The notes beneath the pieces are model-generated. The model made no database searches. It was given only the letters and a program-made list of their open reading frames with translations, and was not told where the DNA came from. From assembly GCA_012838795.1 (NCBI GenBank), contig DUOO01000056.1:1-64000 (forward strand): 64,000 nt of DNA. Reading direction: 5' to 3'. Of this stretch, positions 56,182 through 64,000 are shown piece after piece; the stretch's first letter is position 1; each line of letters begins with the position of its first letter. The DNA is from Clostridiaceae bacterium. Its GTDB lineage: Bacteria; Bacillota; Clostridia; Saccharofermentanales; DTU023. The position numbers were made by a program, and so were the translations under genes.

Positions 56182-57321
56182 TTACGGTTTTACGGCATCA
56201 CTAATATTTTCATAGTTAGTATAGTTTTTTGCATCGTATACACCGCCGTCAAAAAATACTTCCACTATATTATCGCGGGTTATCGTTTGAACATCCGATC
56301 TGATAGTAGGAACATCAATAGCTTCATTGTTTACTACTTCAGCTGTTTCAACTTTGTCACCGTTTATAAGTTTTTCTGCCAATTCCATAGCAGAGGTTAC
56401 CAGCATTTCCGGATTACAATAAACTGTCATATCCTGTTTTCCATCAATTAAGTACTGTACTGATCCTTCAACACCATCAGCACCGCAGATACGATATTCT
56501 TCTACATCTGCATCTGCCAGGAAAGCATCCGCAACAGCACGTGCAGTGTTGTCGTCAGGGGCAATGATGAAAGACAAAGCCTTTTCTTCTTTAGTTGCAT
56601 TCGTTAAATCAGCTTCTGCCAGAGTTTTTGCATGAGCCGGATCCCACTCCGTATCTACTGATTGCATTATTTCATACAACTCTTCATAAGAAAGATCCAA
56701 AGTGTCTTTGTATTTCATAGCCACATCTGAATTACGAACAACAAAAGTACCGTCTGCAATCTTCGGCTGCAAAGCATTCCAATATCCTCTGAAGAAAGAG
56801 AAAGAATTGTTATCTGTAAGAGCACCGGAGTATAAGTATAAGTTTAAGTTATCCCCGCCATAAGCTGCTGCCTGTTCAACCAGATACTCACCCATGGCTT
56901 CGCCAATCTTTACACTTTCGAATGCTACGTAGTAATCAATTGCTTCCGTGCCGATAATCAGGCGGTCATATGAAATTACCTGTACTCCTTCTTCTTTCGC
57001 CATCTCAACGGTAGATGCAGCTGCAGGACCGTCAAAAGGACAAATAAGAAGTACTTTTATACCTTTTTCGATCAGAGCCTCAACATTTGCTTTCTCAGTA
57101 GAAGAAGACGCCTGAGAGTACATAATCTCTGCCTTATAGCCTTTCTCTTCGATAATTTCTTTAAACTTTGCCTCATCTGCTAACCATCTGTCTTCATCTT
57201 TGGTCGGAAGTACAATACCGATATCTAATTTTCCCTTGCCTCCGCCGCAGGCGGCCAAACCAATCAGAATGACAAGCAGCAACAATGTTGACACCAATTT
57301 TCTAACGGAATTTTTCTTCAT
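56182..57321 (-). CDS. Sugar-binding lipoprotein (ChvE type)
   Basis: A 379-aa solute-binding lipoprotein with lipobox GLAAC, followed by a very short tether and the binding domain LDIGIVLPTKDEDRW. The segment VISYDRLIIGTEAIDYYVAFES matches the corresponding part of the 9984-11102 protein and the ChvE family. YRICGADGVEGSVQYL is the later hinge segment. ATG 57321 has GGAGG. It is encoded 51 bases after the NagB-like gene and before the ATPase, so it probably feeds an aldose or amino sugar to the GguAB-type importer. Confidence 0.9.
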   Translation of the reverse strand: MKKNSVRKLVSTLLLLVILIGLAACGGGKGKLDIGIVLPTKDEDRWLADEAKFKEIIEEKGYKAEIMYSQASSSTEKANVEALIEKGIKVLLICPFDGPAAASTVEMAKEEGVQVISYDRLIIGTEAIDYYVAFESVKIGEAMGEYLVEQAAAYGGDNLNLYLYSGALTDNNSFSFFRGYWNALQPKIADGTFVVRNSDVAMKYKDTLDLSYEELYEIMQSVDTEWDPAHAKTLAEADLTNATKEEKALSFIIAPDDNTARAVADAFLADADVEEYRICGADGVEGSVQYLIDGKQDMTVYCNPEMLVTSAMELAEKLINGDKVETAEVVNNEAIDVPTIRSDVQTITRDNIVEVFFDGGVYDAKNYTNYENISDAVKP

Positions 57322-57372
57322 GTGTTTTCCTCCTTAAAAATTTATAATATTAATAATTTAAAATTGATATCT

Positions 57373-58332
57373 TTAGTAACCTACCTTGTCCCAGCAGTCA
57401 AAAGGCGCTGCGATTTCCTCACTGACATATACCTGGGTTTTCATTAATTGCAGCATGGAGCTGGGAATTGAAGGTGTTACCGGTCCGTGCAGTACCAAAC
57501 GAGAAGTCATTCTCTGCCAAGATGAGAACGTGTTGTTAGTCAAAAGAGAATGTACTTCAATACGTTCTTTGGCATTTTTTACATCAATCGGTCCGATTGT
57601 AGCTGCTTTGGGAGGTACATTCGCTATATAACCGGACTGTCCGAATATACCATGCAGGGAATTCTGTGCTACGGTCAACGGATGCAGGGTTACAATACGT
57701 GCCTCCATGTTCAGCCATTTGTCTATATCATCTGACATAAACTCATCTACCGGATCGATAAAAGCCATATGACCGGTCCATCCCGGAGATGAACTGCAGA
57801 TGTCCGCACCGCCCTCACTAATTTCTGTAATCAGCTTGGAGTAATACCCTATATTTTCGTTGGTCGGATAATGAACATTTTCCAAAGGCATACGAAGTTT
57901 CGGATCAATCTGATATACGAAATATTTCAGCAGGGAACGTGCAAAACTGGCTTCATAGGTTATCGGTGCAATATTTCCCTGATCATCTGCCCACTCATCC
58001 ATCGCAAAAAGGTGTAATTTCTTGCAATCTACCTGGAAATAGTTAATCAGCTGAGCCAGAGGAATATAGGTGTCCGGCTCCGGATTGCCAAGAATCATGG
58101 TATATTTTTTATCAGCTTCAGAAGCAGCTTTCAAACGGGAAAACAAGGTCGCAATTAATACCGGATGAGGATTCATCATCACCTTTATTTTAAAATCCGG
58201 ATTTTCATGATTCTCTAAATCTTTTCCGCTGATTTGACGAAGTCTTTCGCATACATCTCGATCTTTGAACGGAACATAATCACCACATTTAAACTCAAAT
58301 TTTGTTGTCGGTTCTAAGATAATATCCTTCAT
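57373..58332 (-). CDS. NagB-like sugar-phosphate isomerase, divergent (copy 1)
   Basis: A 319-aa protein of the glucosamine-6-phosphate deaminase/6-phosphogluconolactonase fold. The FAMDEWAD segment matches the NagB MDEY motif. The normally invariant GNDGHIAFNEP reads GWTGHMAFIDP, so the catalytic Asp is Thr and the Glu of NEP is Asp, while the His remains. It has about 50 extra N-terminal residues compared with NagB. ATG 58332 is preferred over 58338 because GAGAGGT is then properly spaced. It leads the importer operon at 53.2-57.3 kb. It may act on a different sugar phosphate or lack deaminase activity. Confidence 0.8.
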   Translation of the reverse strand: MKDIILEPTTKFEFKCGDYVPFKDRDVCERLRQISGKDLENHENPDFKIKVMMNPHPVLIATLFSRLKAASEADKKYTMILGNPEPDTYIPLAQLINYFQVDCKKLHLFAMDEWADDQGNIAPITYEASFARSLLKYFVYQIDPKLRMPLENVHYPTNENIGYYSKLITEISEGGADICSSSPGWTGHMAFIDPVDEFMSDDIDKWLNMEARIVTLHPLTVAQNSLHGIFGQSGYIANVPPKAATIGPIDVKNAKERIEVHSLLTNNTFSSWQRMTSRLVLHGPVTPSIPSSMLQLMKTQVYVSEEIAAPFDCWDKVGY

Positions 58333-58387
58333 TGCCATACCTCTCTTTTTATTACTATAATTTTTCGTTTTTTCTTCAATTTTTATG

Positions 58388-58548
58388 CGAAAGTTTCGTT
58401 TGATTTAATTGATGTTTTAATAGTATCACGTGCTATATTTTATTTCAATTCATCAATAATGCCAAAGTTTTTCTTTATTACTTGGTTATTTCATCAGTTT
58501 TTATCGCAAATTAATTGGCTTCGAGCCTAGTTTTTCACGAAACTTTCG
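58388..58548. promoter_or_regulatory. Pair of CGAAANTTTCG operators upstream of the NagB-like gene
   Basis: CGAAAGTTTCG (58388-58398) and CGAAACTTTCG (58538-58548) are odd palindromes with centres 150 bases apart. A further CGCGAAAT lies at about 58564. The 58333-58706 gap has no gene. The CGAAANTTTCG layout is of the kind bound by LacI-family sugar regulators, and two sites at this distance could support looping. The 52140-53150 LacI product is a candidate. Confidence 0.55.
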
Positions 58549-58614
58549 TAAGCTATGTTATGTCGCGAAATTAGTTCTGATTATTGTTTTATTGAGTTGT
58601 CTTAAAAATAAAAA

Positions 58615-58632
58615 AGAGGCCAAAAAGCCTCT
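58615..58632 (-). terminator. Rho-independent terminator after the ABC ATPase remnant
   Basis: The stem AGAGGC / GCCTCT has a 6-nt loop and is followed on the minus strand by TTTTTTATTTTTAAG. Confidence 0.8.
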
Positions 58633-58706
58633 GATATGATATTTTTGTTATGTTGACTTAATAATTAAAAGATATCTGAAAGCATCCTGTAGAATAAAGA
58701 ACTCAT

Positions 58707-59567
58707 TCAGACTGCAAAACTCATGATTTTTTCTTGATTTATTTCATCGCCTTCTAAAATATTAACAATATGCCCTTCTTTCATTATGGCAACTCTGTCA
58801 CTCATATTGATTATCTCCGGAAGTTCTGAAGAAATTATAATTATCGATGCCCCGGATTTAGCTAAATTATTAACAATATTATATATATCAGATTTAATAT
58901 TTATATCCATACCCTTGGTCGGTTCATCAAGAATCAAAATTAAGGGATTTGTTTCTAGATATTTAGCAATGACAATTTCTTGTTGATTTTCTTCGAAAAA
59001 GTCAAACATTTTTTGTTCAGTGTTGGAAGTATGAATATCCAGCTTGTTTGTTCTTTTCAATAATATTCTTTCTTCTTTATTTTTATTCAAGTAAATAAAT
59101 TTAATAAATGTTTCCAAAATACCTATCTTGGTATTAATACTCACTGAGTTATTAAGGATTAAACTTTCTTCTTTATTTTCCGGAACCAGTACCAGTCCGG
59201 CATTAAGAGAATCTTTCGGACTATGCTTTAAGGGAAGTTCTTCTCCGGCTATTATTATTTCACCTGAATCAGCCAGCTCAATACCGAAGATTGCTTTAGC
59301 AAGTTCAGACCGGCCTGATCCGACCATTCCTGATATTCCCAGTATTTCGCCTTTTTTTAAATCGAAATTAATATCGTTAAAAACCCCTTTTTTTGACAAT
59401 CCTTTGACTTCTAAACAAACTTCAATCCCGGGAACAGAGTCTTTCATGTAGAATTCCTCCAGAGTTCTTCCTGCCATCATAGATGCTAATTTTCTTTTAT
59501 CTGTCATTGATATTTTATTTGTCTCTCTTAATTTTTGTTTTTCTCCATTAAGAAATATTTTGCCTTT
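58707..59567 (-). pseudogene. Remnant of a sugar ABC transporter ATPase (second domain only)
   Basis: The track ORF of 266 aa covers only the second ABC domain and the junction before it (MMAGRTLEEFY). The altered Walker A GMVGSGRSEL and LILDEPTKGMDINIK remain, but the signature, normally SGGNQQ, reads FEENQQEIVIAKYL. Upstream of the ATG the frame stays open to about 59567 and reads GEKQKLRETNKIS, which matches the end of domain 1 in intact homologues. The ORF therefore begins inside a former reading frame. No binding protein or permease is next to it. Most likely it is a decaying leftover of a lost importer. Confidence 0.75.
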
Positions 59568-59920
59568 TTACTTCACTACGATAAAAAAAGAATTTTCAAA
59601 GATTAAAACTATATAGGGCAAAATTTCAAAAATAAAACAAGCATATGTATTCGAAAATTGCCCTATTCAGACAGATCAATATTTACACTGTTTTGTAATG
59701 GTTAATCTACTAGATGAAAACATGACTTATAATTTTAAAACAAGTTTTTAAATTATATTCTCAATCATCTCGAGTATAATCAGAAAGGGTTTCTTTCTTG
59801 ACTATTTTTATTGATACAAAAACTTCTTTTTTCCTCTCCTTTTTTCACAACTTCTAAAACAAGTTAGAAAATCATTAATAAATTAAATTTTTGATTACAC
59901 GAAAGAAAATCTATTTCATA
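59568..59920. other. AT-rich intergenic region without a recognisable gene
   Basis: About 350 bases of low-complexity AT-rich DNA between YjbQ and the ABC remnant. I see only a weak 6-bp inverted repeat TTCTAA/TTAGAA near 59854-59871 that could end the YjbQ transcript. I find no extended trace of the missing first ATPase domain in it. Confidence 0.5.
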
Positions 59921-60541
59921 TTATCTTTCTTGTTGCAAATCAAAATGTTTCATATATTCTTTTTCTTCCGGCAAATATTTTCTTTTTGTATCGACTACTT
60001 CGCCATTATTCCATTTTCTGTCTTCAACATCATCCGTTGTACCGATTACGGTAATATTGGCCTGGCGGTGTCTGGCTCGAACATGATCCCAATCAATAAA
60101 GTAAATATGAGCAAATTGTCCTTTGTCTAATACAAAATCTTTAATTGTCAAAGTCTCACTACGGCCAAAAAACACGGAACGAAGATGACCATCTGTGTTC
60201 ATACTTGTATAGTCACCCGGTTCGCCGACATATCTGCCAAACTGAGAATGGATAGGACCCGGATGTCTATAATCATTTTCTTCAACATAATCCGGAATAA
60301 GTTCTCTCATAATATCAAGCAAGTCATGTTGTAAATATTCCAAATCAAAACTGTCAATATCATGTGAACATTCTTGAATCATAACTGAACAAGTTGTATG
60401 GTGTGATGCTACAGTGCAAATGCCGTTTTTTATGCCTGATGCTTCAACTATTTCAACTACTTCTTTCGTTATGTCGTGAAATGTCGGTATCCAACCGCGA
60501 GATTCTAATTCTACTTCTTTTTGAAAAACTTTAAACTCCAT
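59921..60541 (-). CDS. YjbQ family protein (UPF0047)
   Basis: A 206-aa cytoplasmic protein. The core is the YjbQ fold with VASHHTTCSVMIQE and NTDGHLRSVFFG, the His-rich segments of the family. E. coli YjbQ is reported to have weak thiamine-phosphate synthase activity, but the physiological role is open. It is about 65 residues longer than the 138-aa form, through an insertion after HDLLDIM and an extended C-terminus. ATG 60541 has AGGAGG. It closes the nagA operon and is 72 bases after the triosephosphate-isomerase-like gene. A role on a sugar phosphate is a guess from context. Confidence 0.8.
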   Translation of the reverse strand: MEFKVFQKEVELESRGWIPTFHDITKEVVEIVEASGIKNGICTVASHHTTCSVMIQECSHDIDSFDLEYLQHDLLDIMRELIPDYVEENDYRHPGPIHSQFGRYVGEPGDYTSMNTDGHLRSVFFGRSETLTIKDFVLDKGQFAHIYFIDWDHVRARHRQANITVIGTTDDVEDRKWNNGEVVDTKRKYLPEEKEYMKHFDLQQER

Positions 60542-60613
60542 AGGTCCTCCTGAAAATTATTCTAAACTTAATACTTTTTTATTGTTTGTCTTTCTTCTTG
60601 TTTCTAAATTTAA

Positions 60614-61318
60614 TTATTTATTAATTCTACTTTCCCAACCGCGTCGCACTGCCGAGATCATATCTCTGACAATCGCTTCTTTATCTTCGGCATTCGCAAT
60701 GGCACTTGATGATCCGGTCGCATCTGCTCCGTATTCCATTACTCTAAACACATCATTTCCATCTGAAATTCCTGCAGCCTGCAAAACTAAAATATCCGGA
60801 TTGATGGCATGTATTACTTCAAGTGATTTTTTCATATATGACAAATCACTGGTTTGCCCCGTACCGATCAATTCCGTAGGTTCAGCAACAATGATATCCG
60901 GAGCCAAATGCGCAACTGCTTGGATTTCCGGAATGGAACTTGCACATACGACAGTAAACAGCCCTACCTCTTTCGCACGTTTAATCGTTGCTTCCAATAC
61001 TGAATAGCGCAAAGGTTTTTCCACATGATTCAACATGACTCCGGATACTCCGACAGCTTTCAATGATTCCGGTAAAATGTCCGCCAAGCCTCTTCCGGGT
61101 AAAATAGGATCCATGTGCGGAGCAGTTACCAAAAGATTGCTTGTTCTTTCAACTACTTTTTGAATGTTCACAAAAGGGCATGTGAAAATGACCTGTACAT
61201 CAAATTCGATCGATGCTCTGTCTGCAATTTCGGCCAACTCGATAATATCATCTCCGTACAAATATGATTTGGGACCGATCTCAAAAAACGGTGGTTTTAT
61301 TATTAAATCATTCTTCAT
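60614..61318 (-). CDS. Triosephosphate isomerase family protein, archaeal-type
   Basis: A 234-aa TIM barrel. Lys in LIIKPPFFEIG, His in VMLNHVEKPL and Glu in VAEPTELIGTG correspond to the catalytic Lys, His and Glu. The short length and the LNHVEKPL and EPTELIGTG wording are those of archaeal rather than standard bacterial TpiA (about 250 aa). C-terminal QAAGISDGNDVFRVMEYGADATGSS forms the phosphate site. It starts 4 bases after the SIS gene stop (GGTGA site). It may be a dedicated isomerase for a product of the pathway rather than the glycolytic enzyme. Confidence 0.82.
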   Translation of the reverse strand: MKNDLIIKPPFFEIGPKSYLYGDDIIELAEIADRASIEFDVQVIFTCPFVNIQKVVERTSNLLVTAPHMDPILPGRGLADILPESLKAVGVSGVMLNHVEKPLRYSVLEATIKRAKEVGLFTVVCASSIPEIQAVAHLAPDIIVAEPTELIGTGQTSDLSYMKKSLEVIHAINPDILVLQAAGISDGNDVFRVMEYGADATGSSSAIANAEDKEAIVRDMISAVRRGWESRINK

Positions 61319-61322
61319 TTTT

Positions 61323-61925
61323 TCATTTCACCTTATCACCAAGTGTTTCACCTACTGCACCGCCGGGATGAATTAAACCGAATTGTTCAAGTGTAAATCC
61401 TGTTTTTACAATTATTCCCGACAATATCGCATCCAATATTAAACCGACAACTAAATTACTCGTTGTTGCCATAATATTCAGAGGATCACTCTCACGTGTA
61501 ATAGGCATCGGTATAACCACGTCCGAAGCATTGGCTAACACTGAATCAAGATTTTCAGTTAAGCCAATCAAGGTAGCCTCTTTTTTCTTGACTACATCAA
61601 TTATCGGTAAAAGCTCTGCAGTTTTACCTCCTCTTGAAATCATAATCACAACATCATCTTTTTTGATAAATCCTAAACCGCCATGTACAGCTTCAGACGG
61701 GTACATATATTTTGCGGAAATTTCTACGCAACATAATGAATGTGAAAATTTTCCTGCTGCAAAACCGGACGAACCGCTTGCACAAGTAACTACTCTGGGC
61801 GATGAGCTGATCAGATCAATTGCCGCAACCAGTGCTTTTTGGTCAACATTATTCAATACATAATCGACCGCATCCCGTTGAATTTTTATCGAGTCTATTG
61901 CCGCTTCTAAAACTTTGTCTTGCAT
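61323..61925 (-). CDS. SIS-domain sugar isomerase, KdsD/GutQ-like without CBS domains
   Basis: A 200-aa single SIS domain. TCASGSSGFAAGKFSHSL and VIMISRGGKTAELLPII are the phosphosugar-binding loops, and FGLIHPGGAVGETLGD matches the SHPGGALG catalytic segment of arabinose-5-phosphate isomerases. The two C-terminal CBS domains of KdsD/GutQ are absent. ATG 61925 is one base after the nagA stop codon and the gene ends with TGA beside the next start. It would isomerise an aldose/ketose phosphate derived from the amino-sugar pathway. Confidence 0.82.
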   Translation of the reverse strand: MQDKVLEAAIDSIKIQRDAVDYVLNNVDQKALVAAIDLISSSPRVVTCASGSSGFAAGKFSHSLCCVEISAKYMYPSEAVHGGLGFIKKDDVVIMISRGGKTAELLPIIDVVKKKEATLIGLTENLDSVLANASDVVIPMPITRESDPLNIMATTSNLVVGLILDAILSGIIVKTGFTLEQFGLIHPGGAVGETLGDKVK

Positions 61926-61926
61926 A

Positions 61927-63087
61927 TTACACTTTCTTTCCTTTAAAAATAATATCCTGCAAATCTATTTCACCGTTTTGTTCGTAATCAAAAACCAATA
62001 AATTTGCATAACGTCCCGGAGAAACTGAGCCGATATCATTCGTCATTCCGATTGCTTCCGCAGGATTGTAAGTAGCCATTCTGAAAGCATCGACCAAACT
62101 TACTCCCGTTTGTCTTCAGACATTGGTAACAGCTTTATCCATGGTTAAAGCACTGCCCATCAATTCACCGTCGTCGGTATAATTAACATCATTGATACCT
62201 TCATAAACCGGCGGGGCTGCGTATTCTGCAACAGTTGAGTCGGTAATAATAATTGTTTTATCAACGCCTTTAATTTTGATGATTAATTTGAGCATGTCAT
62301 ATCTGACATGTGAACCGTGATAATCAACAATAACTTCTGCATAAACACCGTCATCAAGCCAAACACTTTCATCGACACCGATCTCTCTCGTTCCTAAAAA
62401 TTTCGGAGGATCAACAAAACGTCCTGAAGCATTTGTCAAATGAGTTCCGATTTTCAGTCCGCTTGGAAATAATGTACTGATATGTTCACGCGAAGCTTCG
62501 GAATGACCTACTTGAAAAATGGTTTTTCCTTTTGTTGCCGCTTGGATATCCGCAACCATTTGATTAATATTTTCTAATTCCGGAGCTATTGTCCATGTTT
62601 TAATCAAGCCTTTACCCGCTTTAAGATATTCATAGTATTCTTCTCTTTTCGGTATGCGAGAACGATCTCTATATGCCCCATATTTCGGATTCATATAAGG
62701 ACCCTCCATATGAATACCGATGACCGTGGTATCAGGGTCTTCTTCTACACCGTCTGCTATTGCAATAACGGAATCCAGCACTTCTTCATGAGTCGGAAGT
62801 AATCTGGCAGTGGCCATTATACTGGTTGTACCATGGGCAAGATGGGATCTGGAAACGGCTACCGGATCATCATAAAACCAATTGTCTTTATCTCCGTGAC
62901 AATGAATATCCACAAATCCCGGACCTACATATTTACCTTCAACATCGATAATTTTACAATCTGAAGGTAAAGCTACATTGTCATCAGGAAAAACATTAAT
63001 AATTCTGTCATCTTCAATTAATATTGAGTGTTTTTCCAGCATTCTGTCAGGTAAAATCACTCTGGCATTTTTGATACAAGTATACAT
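61927..63087 (-). pseudogene. nagA: N-acetylglucosamine-6-phosphate deacetylase interrupted by an in-frame TGA
   Basis: Amidohydrolase-fold deacetylase. The N-terminal 323 aa carry the metal and catalytic segments: DIHCHGDKD, HMEGPYMNPK, QVGHSEASRE, IGTHLTNASG and IITDSTVAE. The frame then hits TGA at 62116-62118 but continues without shift as RQTGVSLVDAFRMATYNPAEAI and SVSPGRYANLLVFD to TAA at 61927-61929. This is the normal C-terminal part, giving 386 codons in all. TGA is used as a normal stop in other genes here (for example 52140 and 61323), so a changed genetic code is unlikely. ATG 63087 has AAGGAG. It is a recent nonsense mutation, a polymorphism or a read error. Confidence 0.88.
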
Positions 63088-63114
63088 AGTCTATTCTCCT
63101 TATTACCGCAGATC

Positions 63115-64000
63115 TTAATATTGGAATTCATAATCCGGTACAACCGGTGCTGCAATTGTTTCGGTTACATAAACATCTGCTCCCAACAACTGTAGAATTG
63201 AAGAAGGAACTGAAGGTGTAACAGGCCCGTGAAGTACCAATCTGGAAATTAATCTTTGCCATGCCACAAAAGTTCCGGCTGTTGAAATTCCATGCATTTC
63301 AATTCTTCTCTTTGATGCAGCAACATCACGTGGTCCGATTGTTGCAGCTTTAGGCGGTACATTGGCAATATCACCGCTTGCACCGAAACAGCCATGCAAA
63401 GAATTTTGAGCTATTGTCAAAGGATGTAACGATGTAACCCTGGTACCCATTTTCATAAATTCATCAAGATCACCTGCAAACTCCGGAACATCAGGATCAA
63501 TAAACGCCAAGTGTCCCGACCAGCCGGGTCCGCTGTAACAGACATCCGCTCCGCCGGCTTCTAAAATAAGATCACTATAATGATCGATATTTTCATTTGT
63601 CGGATAAATCAGATTTTCTTCCGGCATTCTCAATTCCGGATCAATATTGCTCAGCAAAAATTTCTTGGTACTGCGAATAAATGAATTCGGATAACTTTCA
63701 TCAGCTATATTGCCGTTTTCGTCCGCCCATTCATCCATGTTAAACGTAATTACGTGTTTGCAATCAATTCTCAGACGATTGATCATCCAAGCTAAATGTT
63801 TATAAGAAGGAGACGGATTAGGAATAATCATTACTGCATTTCTTCCTTCCTCTTTTGCCCGGATAATTGTATTGAGCATATCGGTTACAAAAATCGTATT
63901 CAGCATATCATTCGGAATCACATTGATTTTAAAATCAGGGTTAGAGTGGTTTAAATAATCCTCTCCTTGTAGAGTACGTACACGTTCCAGAACAGATTGA
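63115..64000 (-). CDS. NagB-like sugar-phosphate isomerase, divergent (copy 2, 5' end outside window)
   Basis: The frame stays open past the track start to the window edge, reading SVLERVRTLQGEDYLNH and NPDFKINVIPND, which align with DVCERLRQISGKDLENH and NPDFKIKV of the 57373-58332 protein. It is therefore a partial gene of at least 295 codons. FNMDEWADENG matches the NagB MDE motif, while the catalytic loop reads GPGWSGHLAFIDP, with Ser for the usual Asp and IDP for NEP. It is 27 bases before nagA. Two divergent copies with the same altered loop suggest a conserved non-standard function. Confidence 0.82.
   Translation of the reverse strand, partial: QSVLERVRTLQGEDYLNHSNPDFKINVIPNDMLNTIFVTDMLNTIIRAKEEGRNAVMIIPNPSPSYKHLAWMINRLRIDCKHVITFNMDEWADENGNIADESYPNSFIRSTKKFLLSNIDPELRMPEENLIYPTNENIDHYSDLILEAGGADVCYSGPGWSGHLAFIDPDVPEFAGDLDEFMKMGTRVTSLHPLTIAQNSLHGCFGASGDIANVPPKAATIGPRDVAASKRRIEMHGISTAGTFVAWQRLISRLVLHGPVTPSVPSSILQLLGADVYVTETIAAPVVPDYEFQY

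Noticed and set aside
61927-63087. Alternative genetic code with TGA as an amino acid
   Set aside because: TGA ends several intact genes at the expected place (for example 52140, 50785, 61323), and only nagA has an internal TGA.
1-64000. Mobile element or prophage boundaries
   Set aside because: I found no integrase, transposase, att-like repeats or tRNA gene, despite the possible composition change near 49-58 kb.

Overview
The window looks like chromosomal DNA of a low-GC Gram-positive anaerobe, most likely a clostridial member of the Bacillota. I base this on the AT-rich intergenic DNA, strong AGGAGG-type ribosome sites, ATG/GTG/TTG starts, four sugar-binding proteins made as lipoproteins with acidic linkers, and the gene families present. 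I see no rRNA, tRNA, transposase, phage gene or CRISPR array. Apart from fucI at the left edge, every gene is on the minus strand, so the window reads right to left. It is a carbohydrate-catabolism island with four complete RbsABC/XylFGH-type sugar ABC importers, one decayed importer ATPase and the enzymes that go with them.

Layout in transcription order. (A) 64.0-59.9 kb: a divergent NagB-like protein (cut by the window edge), a nagA interrupted by an in-frame TGA, a KdsD-like SIS isomerase, an archaeal-type triosephosphate isomerase homologue and YjbQ. (B) 59.6-58.7 kb: the remnant of an ABC ATPase. (C) 58.3-53.2 kb: a second NagB-like protein with a ChvE/GguAB-type importer whose permease is frameshifted. 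(D) 53.2-42.4 kb: a LacI regulator followed by a FucI/AraA-superfamily isomerase, a ceramidase-like hydrolase, an M20 peptidase, an AAC(3)-family acetyltransferase, a small TIM-barrel protein, a PfkB kinase, a mannitol-1-phosphate-dehydrogenase-like enzyme and an unusual glucitol-PTS membrane fusion with no IIB domain. (E) 42.2-36.4 kb: an Rbs-type importer with a DUF2291 lipoprotein and a creatinase-like M24 protein. (F) 36.2-32.0 kb: a LacI regulator, an FGGY kinase and a zinc alcohol dehydrogenase. (G) 31.9-28.2 kb: a membrane-anchored subtilisin/VWA/zinc-ribbon protein and a HAD phosphatase. (H) 27.8-14.8 kb: a DegT aminotransferase, a Gfo/Idh oxidoreductase, an AraC regulator, a complete importer with two permeases, four tandem PIG-L deacetylases and an aldose epimerase. 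(I) 14.5-2.1 kb: a DUF5107-TPR protein, a ChvE/GguAB-type importer, an FGGY kinase, a class II aldolase, AraA and a xylose-isomerase-like protein.

Most blocks join an importer to a regulator and to isomerase, kinase, aldolase or deacetylase steps. Block I could take an aldopentose to a ketose phosphate and cleave it with a fructose-bisphosphate-type aldolase, since no AraD is present. Block H, inferred only, looks like a route for an N-acetylated amino sugar or inosamine: import, deacetylation, transamination, oxidoreduction. It has direct-repeat sites with AraC-type spacing near its own AraC gene.

The features most worth follow-up are the mosaic PIG-L array and the amino-sugar system around it, the IIB-less glucitol-PTS fusion beside a sugar kinase, the two NagB-like proteins lacking the usual catalytic aspartate, and the subtilisin-VWA-zinc-ribbon protein. 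Two genes are broken in this sequence (nagA and the 53-54 kb permease). Read errors cannot be excluded for either.
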